Shown here one piece after another: positions 45,501-56,300 of a stretch of 64,000 nt of DNA. This DNA comes from Pisaster brevispinus (Eukaryota > Echinodermata > Asteroidea > Forcipulatida > Asteriidae). A model generated the notes under the pieces. It did no database searches. It saw only the letters and a program-made list of their open reading frames with translations, and was not told where the DNA came from. Each line of letters starts with the position of its first letter. Within the stretch, counting starts at the first letter, position 1. Position numbers and translations under genes: made by a program. The stretch spans positions 10,941,751 through 11,005,750 of the forward strand of contig JAMKCF010000006.1 of assembly GCA_023634235.1 (NCBI GenBank). The letters are read 5' to 3'.

Positions 45501-46141
45501 ATTTTTGATTACCCACCAGGGCTGTTTGTCATGTTTGACTGTAGCTGGCGGGAATGGATTGTGTGTAAAAACAAAATTGGGATCTTTAAGATATCTTCAG
45601 ATATCCTAAAGGTAAGGTCATAGATTGGTAAAGACTCCAAAAATTAATTACCACGACAACTTACTTTGGTGAAAAACACTGCAGCTGTTGATGGTATAAA
45701 CTATTTTGACAAAGGACTCCCTTCAAAGAAATGATTCATGCATGAATCATTTCTGAGGGTTGGTGTCCGTTCGTGAATGCTGCAGCCAGAGATGCGGTGG
45801 GTACCCGCTTTCACCTCGCTTAATAACATGGATGGATGTGACATTGTTGTAAAGACATGTGACAGTTTTTTTGTTTGATGTTTGTCAGCAAATAGACACT
45901 ATTCAGCTGAAACTTGTGACTTTTATTGTATCATTCTTAATAATTTGCCTATAATTCAGCAGTCAGTTGAGAGGGCAGTTTTAATTCTGAAATTAGAAGT
46001 GGGTCAATTTTATTCAACTAATTCTTGTACTCGCATCACATTTCTTTCTTTCAGCTCTGTGTTTTACTTGAAGAGAACTACGACCGTTACATCAATGGGA
46101 AACCTCTAAAATATGCTGTGGACTGGAAGCAAGGATATTGA
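31716..46141 (+). CDS. D-2-hydroxyacid dehydrogenase, GhrA-like, copy 2 (complete, 8 exons)
   Basis: Exons: 31716-31878, 32490-32615, 40258-40426, 41244-41317, 42589-42685, 43512-43782, 45164-45208, 46055-46141. The lengths total 1,029 coding bases plus the stop, giving 343 residues with every junction in frame, close to the usual 310-340 for the family. Key residues by count are G170-A-G-D-I-G175 (nucleotide loop), catalytic R258, E287 and H306. The N-terminus has no obvious signal or transit peptide, so it is probably cytosolic. The final D-W-K-Q-G-Y resembles the C-terminus of the GhrA type. Predicted reaction: NAD(P)H-dependent reduction of glyoxylate, hydroxypyruvate or related 2-oxoacids. 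Intron 2 is 7.6 kb and stuffed with transposons. The ATG at 31,716 was chosen as the first in-frame Met of exon 1; a further 5' non-coding exon cannot be excluded. Confidence 0.9.
32623..32993. mobile_element. MITE with CAGGGTTCGTAC termini in intron 2
   Basis: 371 bp with 12-bp inverted termini (CAGGGTTCGTAC / GTACGAACCCTG). It is rich in 'ccttgaaagtcctt' words, an hAT-like non-autonomous type. TATGTT flanks both ends. It is inserted 7 bp after exon 2, so the duplicated target contains the splice donor. Confidence 0.85.
33455..34937. mobile_element. hAT-like non-autonomous element with GAGACC arrays
   Basis: Termini CAGTGTTGTAG / CTACAACACTG. 8-bp flanks AAAAGAGG and AAAAAAGG (one mismatch) fit an hAT target duplication. 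Degenerate (GAGACC)n arrays lie just inside each end (33,468-33,606 and 34,777-34,928); the right array contains self-complementary GGTCTCGAGACC units. The middle has no transposase frame but holds a partial MITE (34,480-34,592). It sits in dehydrogenase intron 2. Confidence 0.8.
34480..34592 (+). repeat. Partial CAATGTGAGGAC MITE
   Basis: Right-hand part of the family at 10,374-10,705 ('tttgtatttttgtgtcctcaca', 'cttagtctatggag', 'aaagtcctcaca'), inside the hAT-like element. It shows that the family moves or is carried outside the duplication. Confidence 0.7.
35226..35262. repeat. Poly-G run
   Basis: More than 20 G in a row beside the 3' end of the Ty3-like retroelement; its length is probably unreliable. 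Confidence 0.9.
35705..36874 (-). pseudogene. pol: Retroelement integrase (copy 2)
   Basis: 389-codon open stretch. The N-terminal zinc finger is L-H-I-Q-L-D-H...C-H-H-C. Core Asp is in F-A-S-D-V-I, second Asp in I-R-T-D-P-A, and Glu 36 residues on in I-A-E-K-A. The first 50 or so codons are out of the natural frame. The tail (about 35,705-35,360) resumes in another frame with an in-frame stop. Confidence 0.85.
36591..37313 (-). pseudogene. pol: Retroelement RNase H (copy 2)
   Basis: 240-codon open stretch with I-V-T-D-G-S-V (first Asp), [10 protein letters not shown] (Glu) and L-T-N-S-K-P where the third acidic residue is expected but Asn is present. The far end S-D-F-A-S-R-N-A-P is the connection to integrase. 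It then shifts frame. Confidence 0.82.
37387..38806 (-). pseudogene. pol: Retroelement reverse transcriptase, ADD active site (copy 2)
   Basis: From about 38,282 to 37,387 the frame is open and carries RT blocks: [34 protein letters not shown], and L-A-D-D-L-Y-C-G-G with the two Asp codons at 37,648-37,653. Most LTR elements have Y/F-x-D-D at this box. A stop at 37,387 ends the frame before RNase H. Confidence 0.85.
38775..40066 (-). pseudogene. gag: Retroelement gag-protease, broken (copy 2)
   Basis: Same structure and lesions as 828-2,119: an N-terminal frame from ATG 40,066 with two stops, then 39,893-38,775 (372 codons) with a knuckle C-P-L-C-K and the protease I-D-S-G-A-T-G. Near the end the frame is lost again, and protease-distal sequence continues in 38,806-38,282. 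Confidence 0.82.
43856..44025. mobile_element. MITE with TTTCACCAAA termini (copy 2)
   Basis: Duplicate of the element at 5,919-6,088, with one or two substitutions, in the same intron position. Confidence 0.65.
44182..44317. repeat. Nested inverted repeat (MITE-like), copy 2
   Basis: Duplicate of 6,245-6,380 at the same intronic position. Confidence 0.6.
44739..44968. repeat. TAA microsatellite plus dispersed repeat (copy 2)
   Basis: Duplicate of 6,797-7,025, intron 6 of dehydrogenase copy 2. Confidence 0.5.
45209..46054 (+). other. GC-AG intron of dehydrogenase copy 2
   Basis: Same GCAAGTG donor and TTTCAG acceptor as in copy 1, so the non-canonical donor predates the duplication and has been kept in both genes. 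Confidence 0.8.
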
Positions 46142-46249
46142 ACGCAGGGAGACTCTGGTTTTGGGTTGATTTTTTTTTTCTCCAGATTTCAAGAAAGGAG
46201 TGTTACCTAAAAAGTATTCCTTCTCACTAACACAAATGAGCAGTACACA

Positions 46250-46591
46250 GGGCTCGAATGAAGGGGAGAAATTCACAAGACTGCAGGGCTTGTAGGTTAA
46301 CACTTTTAGCGGACCAGAATTTATTTTACAAGACCAGAGTCTAATGATACAGAGCCCAACTGTTTTCATTTGAACAAACACTAAGAGAAGATTTATCTCA
46401 TTTGGTATTCTTCGATAGTCAACACAATTGAAAGATATTTACTGGACTCATGGTCAACAATTGAACCTCATTTTCTTTTTTGTTACAAAGTGAGGCACTC
46501 TTGGTCAATTGAAAAACACAAGACTACTGGACTTGTCTGGTCCTGAGTTTACTGCCCTGAGACTAGAATCACTAGCTGTAAGCCTGTGGTC
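46250..46591. repeat. Dispersed repeat A (copy 2)
   Basis: Duplicate of 8,309-8,650, downstream of dehydrogenase copy 2. Its partner is at about 51,627-51,880, where copy 2 lacks about 20 bp near 51,790. Confidence 0.65.
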
Positions 46592-48314
46592 CAGTCTTAA
46601 TTTCGAGCCATGAGCATAGCTTTTGATTAAACTAATGCTATGCCAGACTAATGCCAACGCTATGACAGTGAGTCAAGTAGTTTCACTATTGCTAGCATGA
46701 ATTGTGGAACCTTCCATTCTCCATTACATGAACATGTGAAGTTACATCTACAGCATTAAAACCAGTATTAGGGAACTTACGTCAGTGCCAATGTTTAGTT
46801 TCTTTAAGTTACCTTTAAAACAAAAATTATGTTTGACAAGCAAAGATACTCTCTTTTTGTGTCCACTGTAACTTGTGCAAATTTGTTGTGGATTGTGCAC
46901 AGCAATAACTTCCTCGTACTGCCTTCCCTACCCGTTTAACCTCACGATATACTTTATGTGATACCGCTGCTGTATCTGAGGTGGTGCCCTAACGTATCGT
47001 GTAGCCTTGCTGAACATAATTCAGTAACATTAATCATTATGGAACTTTCATCTCCCAAATACCACTCTGTTATTTCCTTAACTGGAATGGGTCCAGTAGC
47101 CTTTGCCCTAGTTGCTCCACCTACATTTACATTATTTCCCTACCTTTGTCCCCAAGATCTTGGATGCAAGATTCCTCGGTATTTGAGTCCAAGTTCTTGA
47201 TGTCCACTTTCAAGTCCAAAGTCATTGGGTAGATGCAGAGTCACACCTTTAAACAGTAGCAGTCATTCCATAGGGAATTAAACCATTCTCTGTTTTGCAA
47301 GAAAGTAATGCATTTAATTAATTAAAGGTAGAGTCATAGATTGGTAAAAATGTTTACTATTATTATTTGTATTATTACAAATTAATGACCATAAAAACTC
47401 ACTTGGTCAGAAGTTCTGCAGCTGCTGATAGTCTAAACTATTTTGAGAAAGGATTTCTTTGTTTATATTTTGCCTATAAATAAGCATTACATCGACAAAA
47501 ACCAAACGATGACCCTACCTTTAACATTTTTCTATTGAGTGCCGAGTCACAAATGTTGAGTTTGAGTCTTAAGTCCAGGTGTGACTCGAGTACGCATCAT
47601 ACAACACTGTTGACTGGGGCCGGTATCACAGGAGATTAGAAGAAAGTGAGCATTCCTGAAAAATGGCTCCCATTTCTTGGTTTCATAGTTATTCTAGAGT
47701 GGACACGTAACCTCCCACATGTTAAAGTTCACGTTTACAGATTCTGTGCATCACCAGAAATACAAAAACTACATGTTTTGACATAATGTGGACTATTTCT
47801 TTCTCTTTTATAGTTCTCAAGAAGTTTCTGAAGGATCAAGGAGATTTTGAGAAAATCCTGAAATCAGGAAAAATCCTTTTATTGGCTAAAAAGGAAAGTT
47901 TATAGTTTGTTATATTTCCATTTGTACTGCAACAAATAATACAAAGATTAATGACAAGTAAAAGACTATAAATAAGAGAAAGAAAACAGAATTAGATATA
48001 CATGTAAATGGGGGTTACATTCATAGGTCAATTCCTCCTGTGAAGGAGCAGCACCCAGACTGCTGGTACATATTGCAGTATAAGTAATACATGTATGAAT
48101 AAAATACGAAATTAAGAAATTGTTATTTGTTTGTATGTGAAAGCTCTCTTTCATAAAGCAGATAGCAGAACCAATCATTTGTAGCATATCCGTCTAACAG
48201 ACAACAGTGTGAAAGTAAACTGCCCCTCGCCACTCATTTTCAAATGAAAGTTACTGCAATACATGCCATGCCATGTACATATACAATGCTATGTATGCAT
48301 CTATATGTTGCTAT

Positions 48315-48646
48315 CAATGTGAGGACCTGCCTTTGTCCCTTTAACTTAACACTCCATAGACTAACAAAAGTGAGGACACAAACATTGGTACTATCATTGT
48401 GCGTTACTCACTCTTTGAAATACTGTAGTACAAATTAATCTTTGAACACTAAGGCAGGACCCAAATATCATGACTGGTTTAAACACAGCCATGGTACATG
48501 GCATGGTATTATCAATTCAAAGAGAGGGGGCAGTAACAATGCTGTCCTCGCATTGGAATCCTTTGTATTTTTGTGTCCTCACATTTTTTTTTGGTGCGCT
48601 TAGTCTATGGAGTGTTAAGTTAGGACAAAGGAAAGTCCTCACATTG
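48315..48646. mobile_element. MITE with CAATGTGAGGAC termini (copy 2)
   Basis: Duplicate of 10,374-10,705. Confidence 0.75.
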
Positions 48647-49284
48647 TTTCGTTTCCAGTCTATACGAGGGTGTAATTTTAAAATATGGATTAATTTGTGT
48701 ATACACTTGTTTGCTGGTACTATGGTTCTTTTATTACTTTTTTCTTAATTATTTTAGTTCATCTAATTGTAAGGCGCATGTGGTAATTTTTAATAATGGA
48801 TCCTTGTTATTATGAACGGAACTGACATAATGTAGTAAAAGTCAGTGGGTAAATGGGTCTTTTCGTTTGTTTCTTTTTAAAAAGGGTTTTAAGCAGGTTT
48901 TCCTTTGATCTAATATATTGGTGGATTTTATTTTTTTCATGTGAAACAAACAATTAACTTGTCTAATGTTTATTCATAAATACCCAGGGCAGTTTATCAA
49001 TTCTGATTGGTCAATAGGAGATCACGTGGCCATGTTAAAACATGCGATACAAACACAGTGAAAAGTGTTAGTACATGCGTGTGGTGTGCAATCAATACAT
49101 ACCTGTACTCAAAAATCCATAAGTACTTGCAGGTATGCACAACAATTGTGCGATGCATGAAAATTTAACCTTTTGCAAAAAGTGCCCCGAGAATGTGTCA
49201 GGAATTGAAAGTTTACTGAAAAGGGCACTTATGAATGGGAATAAACAAGTAGTGATTTGGTCTCAAAAGGCCGTTTAAGTTCTT

Positions 49285-49355
49285 GCAGGGTCGTGGCTGT
49301 GCGATAAAGGACCTCGCCTTCCGCTTGGTCCTTTATCGCACGGCCACAACCCTGC
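49285..49355. repeat. Strong 29-bp-stem hairpin (copy 2)
   Basis: Duplicate of 11,344-11,414; the stem is unchanged. Confidence 0.8.
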
Positions 49356-50195
49356 TGGTTTTAAAGATCCCCTTGAACGTTGGACGAAGATCCCATGTCT
49401 TCTTTAATTCTTTTTTTAATACAACTGCCAACTCTTAAAAGCTTTAAAAGTAATGTTGGTAATTAATCATGTAATTATTTTGTAACAAAAAAATGTATTT
49501 TTTTAAAGATGAAATATAATAAGTAAATTTGTTTTTAATTGTAGCCTGTATGCTTGCTGAATCAAGTTAACAAGTATTTCTAAATCTGACTCCATAAAAC
49601 TCTTTACTTGTAAATGCTGTACTTTCTGAAGAAGACAACAGTTACTTGTAAACACATTTGATTATTGATTTACTTATCTTATTACACATCCAAAAGCACT
49701 ATTAGCGCCCATAACAGGATGAATAGGAATCGAGAAGAAATGCTCAGTTTTAGATGTGGGAGGAAAATCACAATTGGAAAAACCCACACAATCAGGTAGG
49801 GACTGAAAACTCAATCCACGTGCAGGGCTTCAGTCTGAGGTAGGAGTCGAACCAGGGTGAAAGGCAGGAAAAGAAACCACAGAGCCAACCTGATACCCTG
49901 CTGAGATTTTACATGCTATTGAGTAGATGGTGGCATTTGCGAATTTGCATGTCACTTGCAGGCTCAAAACATCGTCAAGTCTGCACTTCTTTTTTCTGTT
50001 TTTAGGGTACGCAGTGCTGTATGATTTTTAAAAATCAGGACAAATCCTTGCGAATCACAGGCCTGAGGTGCAGAGCACTCCATCATGGCAAACCTACTGC
50101 ACTGCTACAGAAGTGTAACATCAGTGAAAAAGCTTTATTATTGGGGTCGTTGAGCCATACAAGGATAAGTCAAAATAGATTCCAAGTTATGACAT

Positions 50196-50453
50196 GCATG
50201 AGTCGAGTTGGTGTAGTGGTATCTTTCCTCGCCTTCTACCTCTGGGACCCCGGTTCGAATCCCATGGGGAGCACTATGTGGATTGGGTTTTTAGTCCCTT
50301 CCTTATTGCGTGGGTTTTTCCTTCCACCTCTAAAGCTGAAACTTCCTTCCTTGTCTTCTCTCCATGGGGTTCTTGGCTATATACAGTGATTAAGTTTGCT
50401 TTTCTGAGAGTCCTTGCATCACAACCAGAATTATGAAATGAAATGAAATGAAG
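50196..50453 (+). repeat. tRNA-derived SINE (copy 2)
   Basis: Duplicate of 12,255-12,512 with intact A and B boxes. Confidence 0.8.
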
Positions 50454-51884
50454 GTTTCCAGGTAAAAAATGTGCACAACTGCAACTGACCTGGACTGTGA
50501 TGAGAGTGTTGGACTTGGAAATCTGGCCATGTTAACCCATTAGTTCCTTGGCCTCGGGGTGTCCAGAACATTTCTGACCATTTTCTCCCTTTGTGGAGAG
50601 ATCAACCCCCCCCCCCCCCCCGAGTACTGCAGTTAAACCCCTTCAAATAATAACAAGAGGGTTGTCGATAAAGTGTAGAACAATTTCACAAAGAGAGTAC
50701 AATATCCAAAAGAGAGTACAATATCCAAAATAGAGAATTATGACCTTGTTTACACTGTCGTCGACAATTGGTGTGACGACGGATGCATTCATGCCTAATT
50801 CCAAATGATCTCATTACGCATTTTACCATTTATTTAAAAATGAAAGAAATGAGCAACAGTAAGAGGAACCAGGTAGATACATGACCATGGTGTATGGCAG
50901 CATCGGCGGTTGTTGGCAATGGCAGGGACTGCTGGGTGCTCAATTCTGCATCTGTAAAGGCAAAAAAGGCAATTGGTTGGCCATTAAAACAAATAACACA
51001 AATCTGGGGACAATTAGTCGACATTTAATTGTGCACAATATTTGGCCCGTGGAAAAAATAAGGAAAAGTACAAGGGCTGACCTACACGTAAATACATGAC
51101 ATATGGAATAGGCTTTTACACTTTTCTGGCATCTTGGTCATGTGGGCAAGAATCTTGATTATATGTTTCAGTGATTCAAAATGTAGCGTCACGCAAAGAA
51201 CCTGCAACTTCGCTATGAAAACCCACACCCAATCTAAGTTATGCTGTGTTATTCACAAAAGAATTTACAATGGGAAAATGCACGAATACCAAAGTATACT
51301 CGAAGAAGAACTACCACACCACTTGGGAGATGGTGCAGCAACTTCAAATCAATCTGAGTGAAAACTGGAAAAAAAAAAAAGATACCTATAGATTTGGAGC
51401 AGCCCAAGTAGACATCCTTCTCATGACTGCATTGGTGTTGATGCCATGTCCCAAGTTCACATTGGTCCAATGTCTCTTCGTCACCTTTACAAGCTATGCC
51501 CTCTTGTAGTATTGGTCCTTTGTAACCCGACCCACCACTTCCCTATCAACCCAAGCGAATGGAAGAGTACATTACTAAAAAAGACTTCTCACTATCTTTT
51601 CCAAAAATATGATGAGCGTGGCCAAGCCCAGGGCTCGAATTTAGGGGGAAAATCCATAAGACTGCAGGGCTTGTAGTTTAAAATTGTTACTGGAACAGAA
51701 TTTATTTAAAAAGACCAGAATCTGATGAAAAAGAATCTTGTACAAAGTTTAACATCTATGAAAACTGTTTTTAATTCTTTCTACACAGTGAAAAACACAA
51801 GACCAGCGGACTTGTCCAGCCCCGAGTTTACTGGCCTTAGGCTTGAATCACTGGCTTTTATCACTGGAGTTAATTTCCAGCCCT

Positions 51885-52187
51885 GCAAGCGGTCTAGTGC
51901 ATCGGACTCAAGTTCAATGGATGAATCATTGGAGTGTGGGTTTGAATCCCGGTCATGACGCTTGTGTCCTTGAGCAAGGCACTCAACCATAATTGCTTCT
52001 CTTAACACAGGTGTATAAATGGGGACCTGCGAGGGCTGAGATAGTGTTGTGTTGAGTTGACCCCTAAGTGCTATAGCTTAGAGTTGTATGCTTCCCACGG
52101 AGTTAAGAAAGTTTGAGGATTGGTCTAAAAAAAGCCTGATGACCAGCCTAATAATGTTGTAAAGCGCCTTGATCTAGCTACTAGCAC
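51885..52187 (+). repeat. tRNA-like SINE, second family (copy 2)
   Basis: Duplicate of 13,968-14,270. Confidence 0.6.
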
Positions 52188-53126
52188 TATCAGGGTTTGC
52201 CCTTAACTTTTTCAATGACTAGCCAGTAGGACCAGTTAGCTTGTCATTTCACTAGTCCATGCATAATATATTCAGTAGGGATGCTTTTCGACACTGAACT
52301 AGCCAGCCAGACCACTTGGAGAGAATTCTGACTGGTCCTCATGTGTTTTAACTAGCCTTTGGCCAGCGGACCACTGTTAATGGAGAACGCTGACTTTATA
52401 TGAACTGCTTTGCACGGCTGCTGGGGAGGGTTGGGATTCAAACACCAATCAGTTTTCTCAGTCTGCAATTGTCAGACAGCTTGAGTGAGGCTTTAAATTG
52501 TTTTGAAAGAAGTCAAACAATCACCAAAAGGAAAAAAAAAACGAGCCCGCATTGTGTCCAGTAGTTTTGTGTCTCTGGCGACAAGCACACAGAGCCTGTA
52601 AACCTCCTGAATTGTGACGTCTGGGAGGTTTTGGGTCTAGAATGAGGGGGAACCCAGGCTTGGGAACCATTTTCTGGATTTTTTCAAACTTGTCAAATTT
52701 TATTTTATGGAATTAGCATGCAGAACCCAAAAGAAGATGCTACCGCTGCGTCCAAGGAACATTTTTGACTCTGTTTGTTTTCCCGAACATCAAATTAGTA
52801 TGAAGTAACTATAACTAGTAAACTTGCGAGCACAACCATGTGCAGATCTCTTTTGGGAGGTCTTGACATTTTGAACAGTATACTCTGCTCGTCTTTGGGA
52901 GACCCTGAACCCCCCAGATGTTATAATTCAGAAGGTTCACTCTGCCCAAAAGAGATTTACACATGGTTAAGGTTACTTCTTATTTTCCACACCATGCAAA
53001 GCTTCAAACATCACTTATCAAATTAGTCAATTACCACCAAGAAAGTTGTGGTGTTGTGAGCAAATGCTACACAAATGCTCAAAGTGGTGACTACTACAGC
53101 TTATTCAAGCTTTTTTCTCAACTTAC

Positions 53127-53320
53127 CAATCCGTTCCCATCATACCAGAGTTCACTGTAGCCAAGCTCACGACAAGCAACAAGGGAATTTTCTCTGGTCC
53201 AATCGGTGTTACATATTGTGCCCCATCTGCCATTATGGAATATCTCCACATATGTTGATCTCCCTGACTGACTGCCATGATGGACTCCAGGATATGCAAA
53301 TCGGATTGGGTGTTTCCCTT
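53127..53320 (-). CDS. SRCR exon 5 (module 4, first half), copy 2
   Basis: Counterpart of 15,210-15,403, with the same donor and phase 0 end. The following exon was not identified. Confidence 0.8.
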
Positions 53321-56300
53321 CTGAATAAGAGTGAGAAAAAAAGTTGTTTAATGTTCAAGTAATTTGGAATAACACTATACACTACCCACATTCAACATTC
53401 CTATAAAAGCAATACATGATCTGTAATTCTGGTATATTATTATTATTGTTATAATGTATTTCTGGTAACGAAACCAAGGATGCCTCATAAGTGAACTTAA
53501 TCAATGTAGCCTGCCAGCACGAGGAAACCTGTAAACAAGGACTCTTGCTATGTGAACCAGAAACACTGGGGTTAACCCTGCTCTCCCACGATAAGTGTTC
53601 TGGGTTCTTTTATGTGCACTACCCAACCTAGTACATGGGTCCTACTGCGTAATGTCCCATCTGAAGGACAAAGCATTTATGGTAAAGTATCTTGCTCAAG
53701 GACACAAGTGTCATAACTGGGACTCCAGCCCACACTCTGCTGATTAGCAACACCAGGGCTTGAGTCCAGTGTTCTTTACCACTCAGATGTTGGCTTTTGA
53801 AACCATTGCTTTTGCTTAGATTCTAGCTTAAGCTCCGTCAGCTATTTTCAAAACATACACTTTCTGTACAAGACTTCAAACAGGGCCCAATTTCATAGAG
53901 CTTCTTTAGCACCACAAGAAGCTCAGCACAACAAAATCATGCTTACCAGAATAAGGTTACCAGAAAGGTTACCAGCCAAAATACCATTACACATCTAACA
54001 CCTGTGAGCAGTGTCCAGCTAACTTTTGCAGAACATTTTAAAGCAATTTTTGCTGCTTAAACAGCTCTATGAAACTGGGCCCAGGTGGACGAAGCCTAAG
54101 CTGAGTGGAAGCCTAACCTGGAGTTTCAATTATGGCCTTAAAGGTCTTATATACCTGGGAGAGATCCACTGCATATGAACCCAACTGGAGCACTGGTCGC
54201 TGGTGAGCCATCAGCATCCATGTCGTCAAACGCGCACTGTGCCAACGACTCCTCATCTCTTGAACACCTCATATTCTCGATAGTGATTGGCGCGGTAATC
54301 TCACCGAACTGATCATCGGTTGTCACGTCTATCAGGTATCCAAACCCAAGCTGACGACAGACGACTGTACCTACGCTAAACAGACCAATTCTATCGAAGT
54401 AATCTTCCCTCGATTCCATGTAAATTGTGACCCAGCGACCCTTGTAGAAAATCTCCAGGAGTCCCTCATGCGGATTCTTGCCATTGACGAGTCTAACTTG
54501 AAAACCTGCTGGCTCTGAAAAGGAAGCCAAAGAGCAAAACAGTATTAGTTGTCAATGTTTTCTTCCTAAAACACTCCTCTACATGCATCTTGAGGCTTAC
54601 ATTATTTACTTATTTATTACTTCTGGTTGTAAAGCCAAGGATTCTAAGAAAAGCGAACTTAATCACTGTAGCTGAGAACCCCATGGAGAGAAGACAAGGA
54701 AGTTTCAGTTTAAGATGTGGAAGAAAGACCTCAGACAATTATTCCAGGGAAACCCACGGAATCAGGTAGGGACCAGGCCTTGAACTTTGTTCTTGAAGGG
54801 GCGCAGCTATCTTCTTCTGGTAAGGGGGCACTCTATGAGGAAAAGTTAAGTTTGTATTGGAACTTTGCAAACGGCACCACAGCAAAAACACAGGGCACCA
54901 AGGCAATTGCTGTGGGTGCCAAGGGTTATTTCAAGGCCTGAGGGACTGAAAACCCAATCCACATAGTGCCCCTGGCAGAATTTGAACTGGGATCATAGAG
55001 CTGGCAGGGGAGGAAAGATACGACTACGCCAACCTGACCGCCCCAATGTGTGCATCTACATGTATCTACATAAAAGACTATGTACTTTCTTCAGATTAAA
55101 AGAGCAGCAGAATTGAGCACTGTCAATTAAGGGCAGGCCTCTTTTAGAACAGAAAAGAATGCCAAAAACATAGGTTGCTTAAACTGTTCGCACAATTTCA
55201 GAACATAAAAAGAAACTACACTGCAGTTTCCGTTACAGCATCATATGATAACAACAATTTGTAATTTTGGGTTAAACAAAGAAAAATTGACTAGAGTAAG
55301 ATTTGAATCTACGACCTCCAGATTAACATGCCGGCGCTCTGCCAACTGAGCCACCTAATGTTGCCAGTCTCCCCATTTTGTCAATGTCTTTGTGCGGGAG
55401 TGCCAGTCAGAAGCCATTCAACCTGTGACTGCCATATGGCCAGAATCACACCCAAGTTTATGATACAACCTGGGAAGCGGCAGCAGAGGGATCACCTTAA
55501 AGGGATGCTACTTTTTATTTGAAGTATCAAGTAATAAACCACAAAGGAAACTGACTGGGAAACCACAAGGGAAACTTTACCCAGTCAGCTTCCCTTGTGG
55601 TACTTGAACAACAATTTGTGTCACACCTGTCCTAAAAACACTAAACACTGAATTTGCTCAATTTCAGGACTTATTTAAATTACTGTGCAAATAAATTTTC
55701 ACCTTCTCTTCTATTGCAAATCACGCCAGCTTCGTGACCAGGGAGACATTGCTCAGGAAACCACATATCAGCACGACACTCTCCGATAGACCTCTCGTCT
55801 CCCTGGCACTCCAGGCCAGTGGCTATATACTTCAATTGTCCCAGCCGAGGCTGCTGTTCGCCAAAGTATGAACCAGCGGTTGCCCTGGAGGCCGATGGGA
55901 AGCCCATCTGTCGACAGATGACGTTTGCTTCTGCTTTGTCCCATCCTTTATCGCAGACTAAGTAGGGATCTGAACCTGGGTATGGTCGGATGAGAAGACC
56001 TCCCTCCATGGCAAAGCGAATATAGGAGAAGAATTGAACTTCTATGCTGGATGCTGATTTCAAAACAAAAGCAAAAATAAGTCATCCCTACAATTCAGTT
56101 TACCAAATTGCCAAGAAAGATCTCACACTCACAGGGTCTTTAATTTGAACATTTAAAAATATTTGTTGTTGCCCTTTTCAAAACATTTTTTTCCCATGAG
56201 AAAAGATATTCTCTGATAATTGAACCCTTGGTTCTCCTGATAGTCCGGTGGCTTGGGCAAATTTTTTGCAAAATCGTGAAATGCTGGAATAAAGCACAAA

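Larger units (their letters stand above)
46592..53126. other. Spacer between dehydrogenase and SRCR gene, copy 2
   Basis: Counterpart of 8,651-15,209. It holds the duplicated MITE, hairpin and SINEs listed separately and no supported coding gene. The poly-C run near 50,607-50,621 is shorter than in copy 1. Confidence 0.6.
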
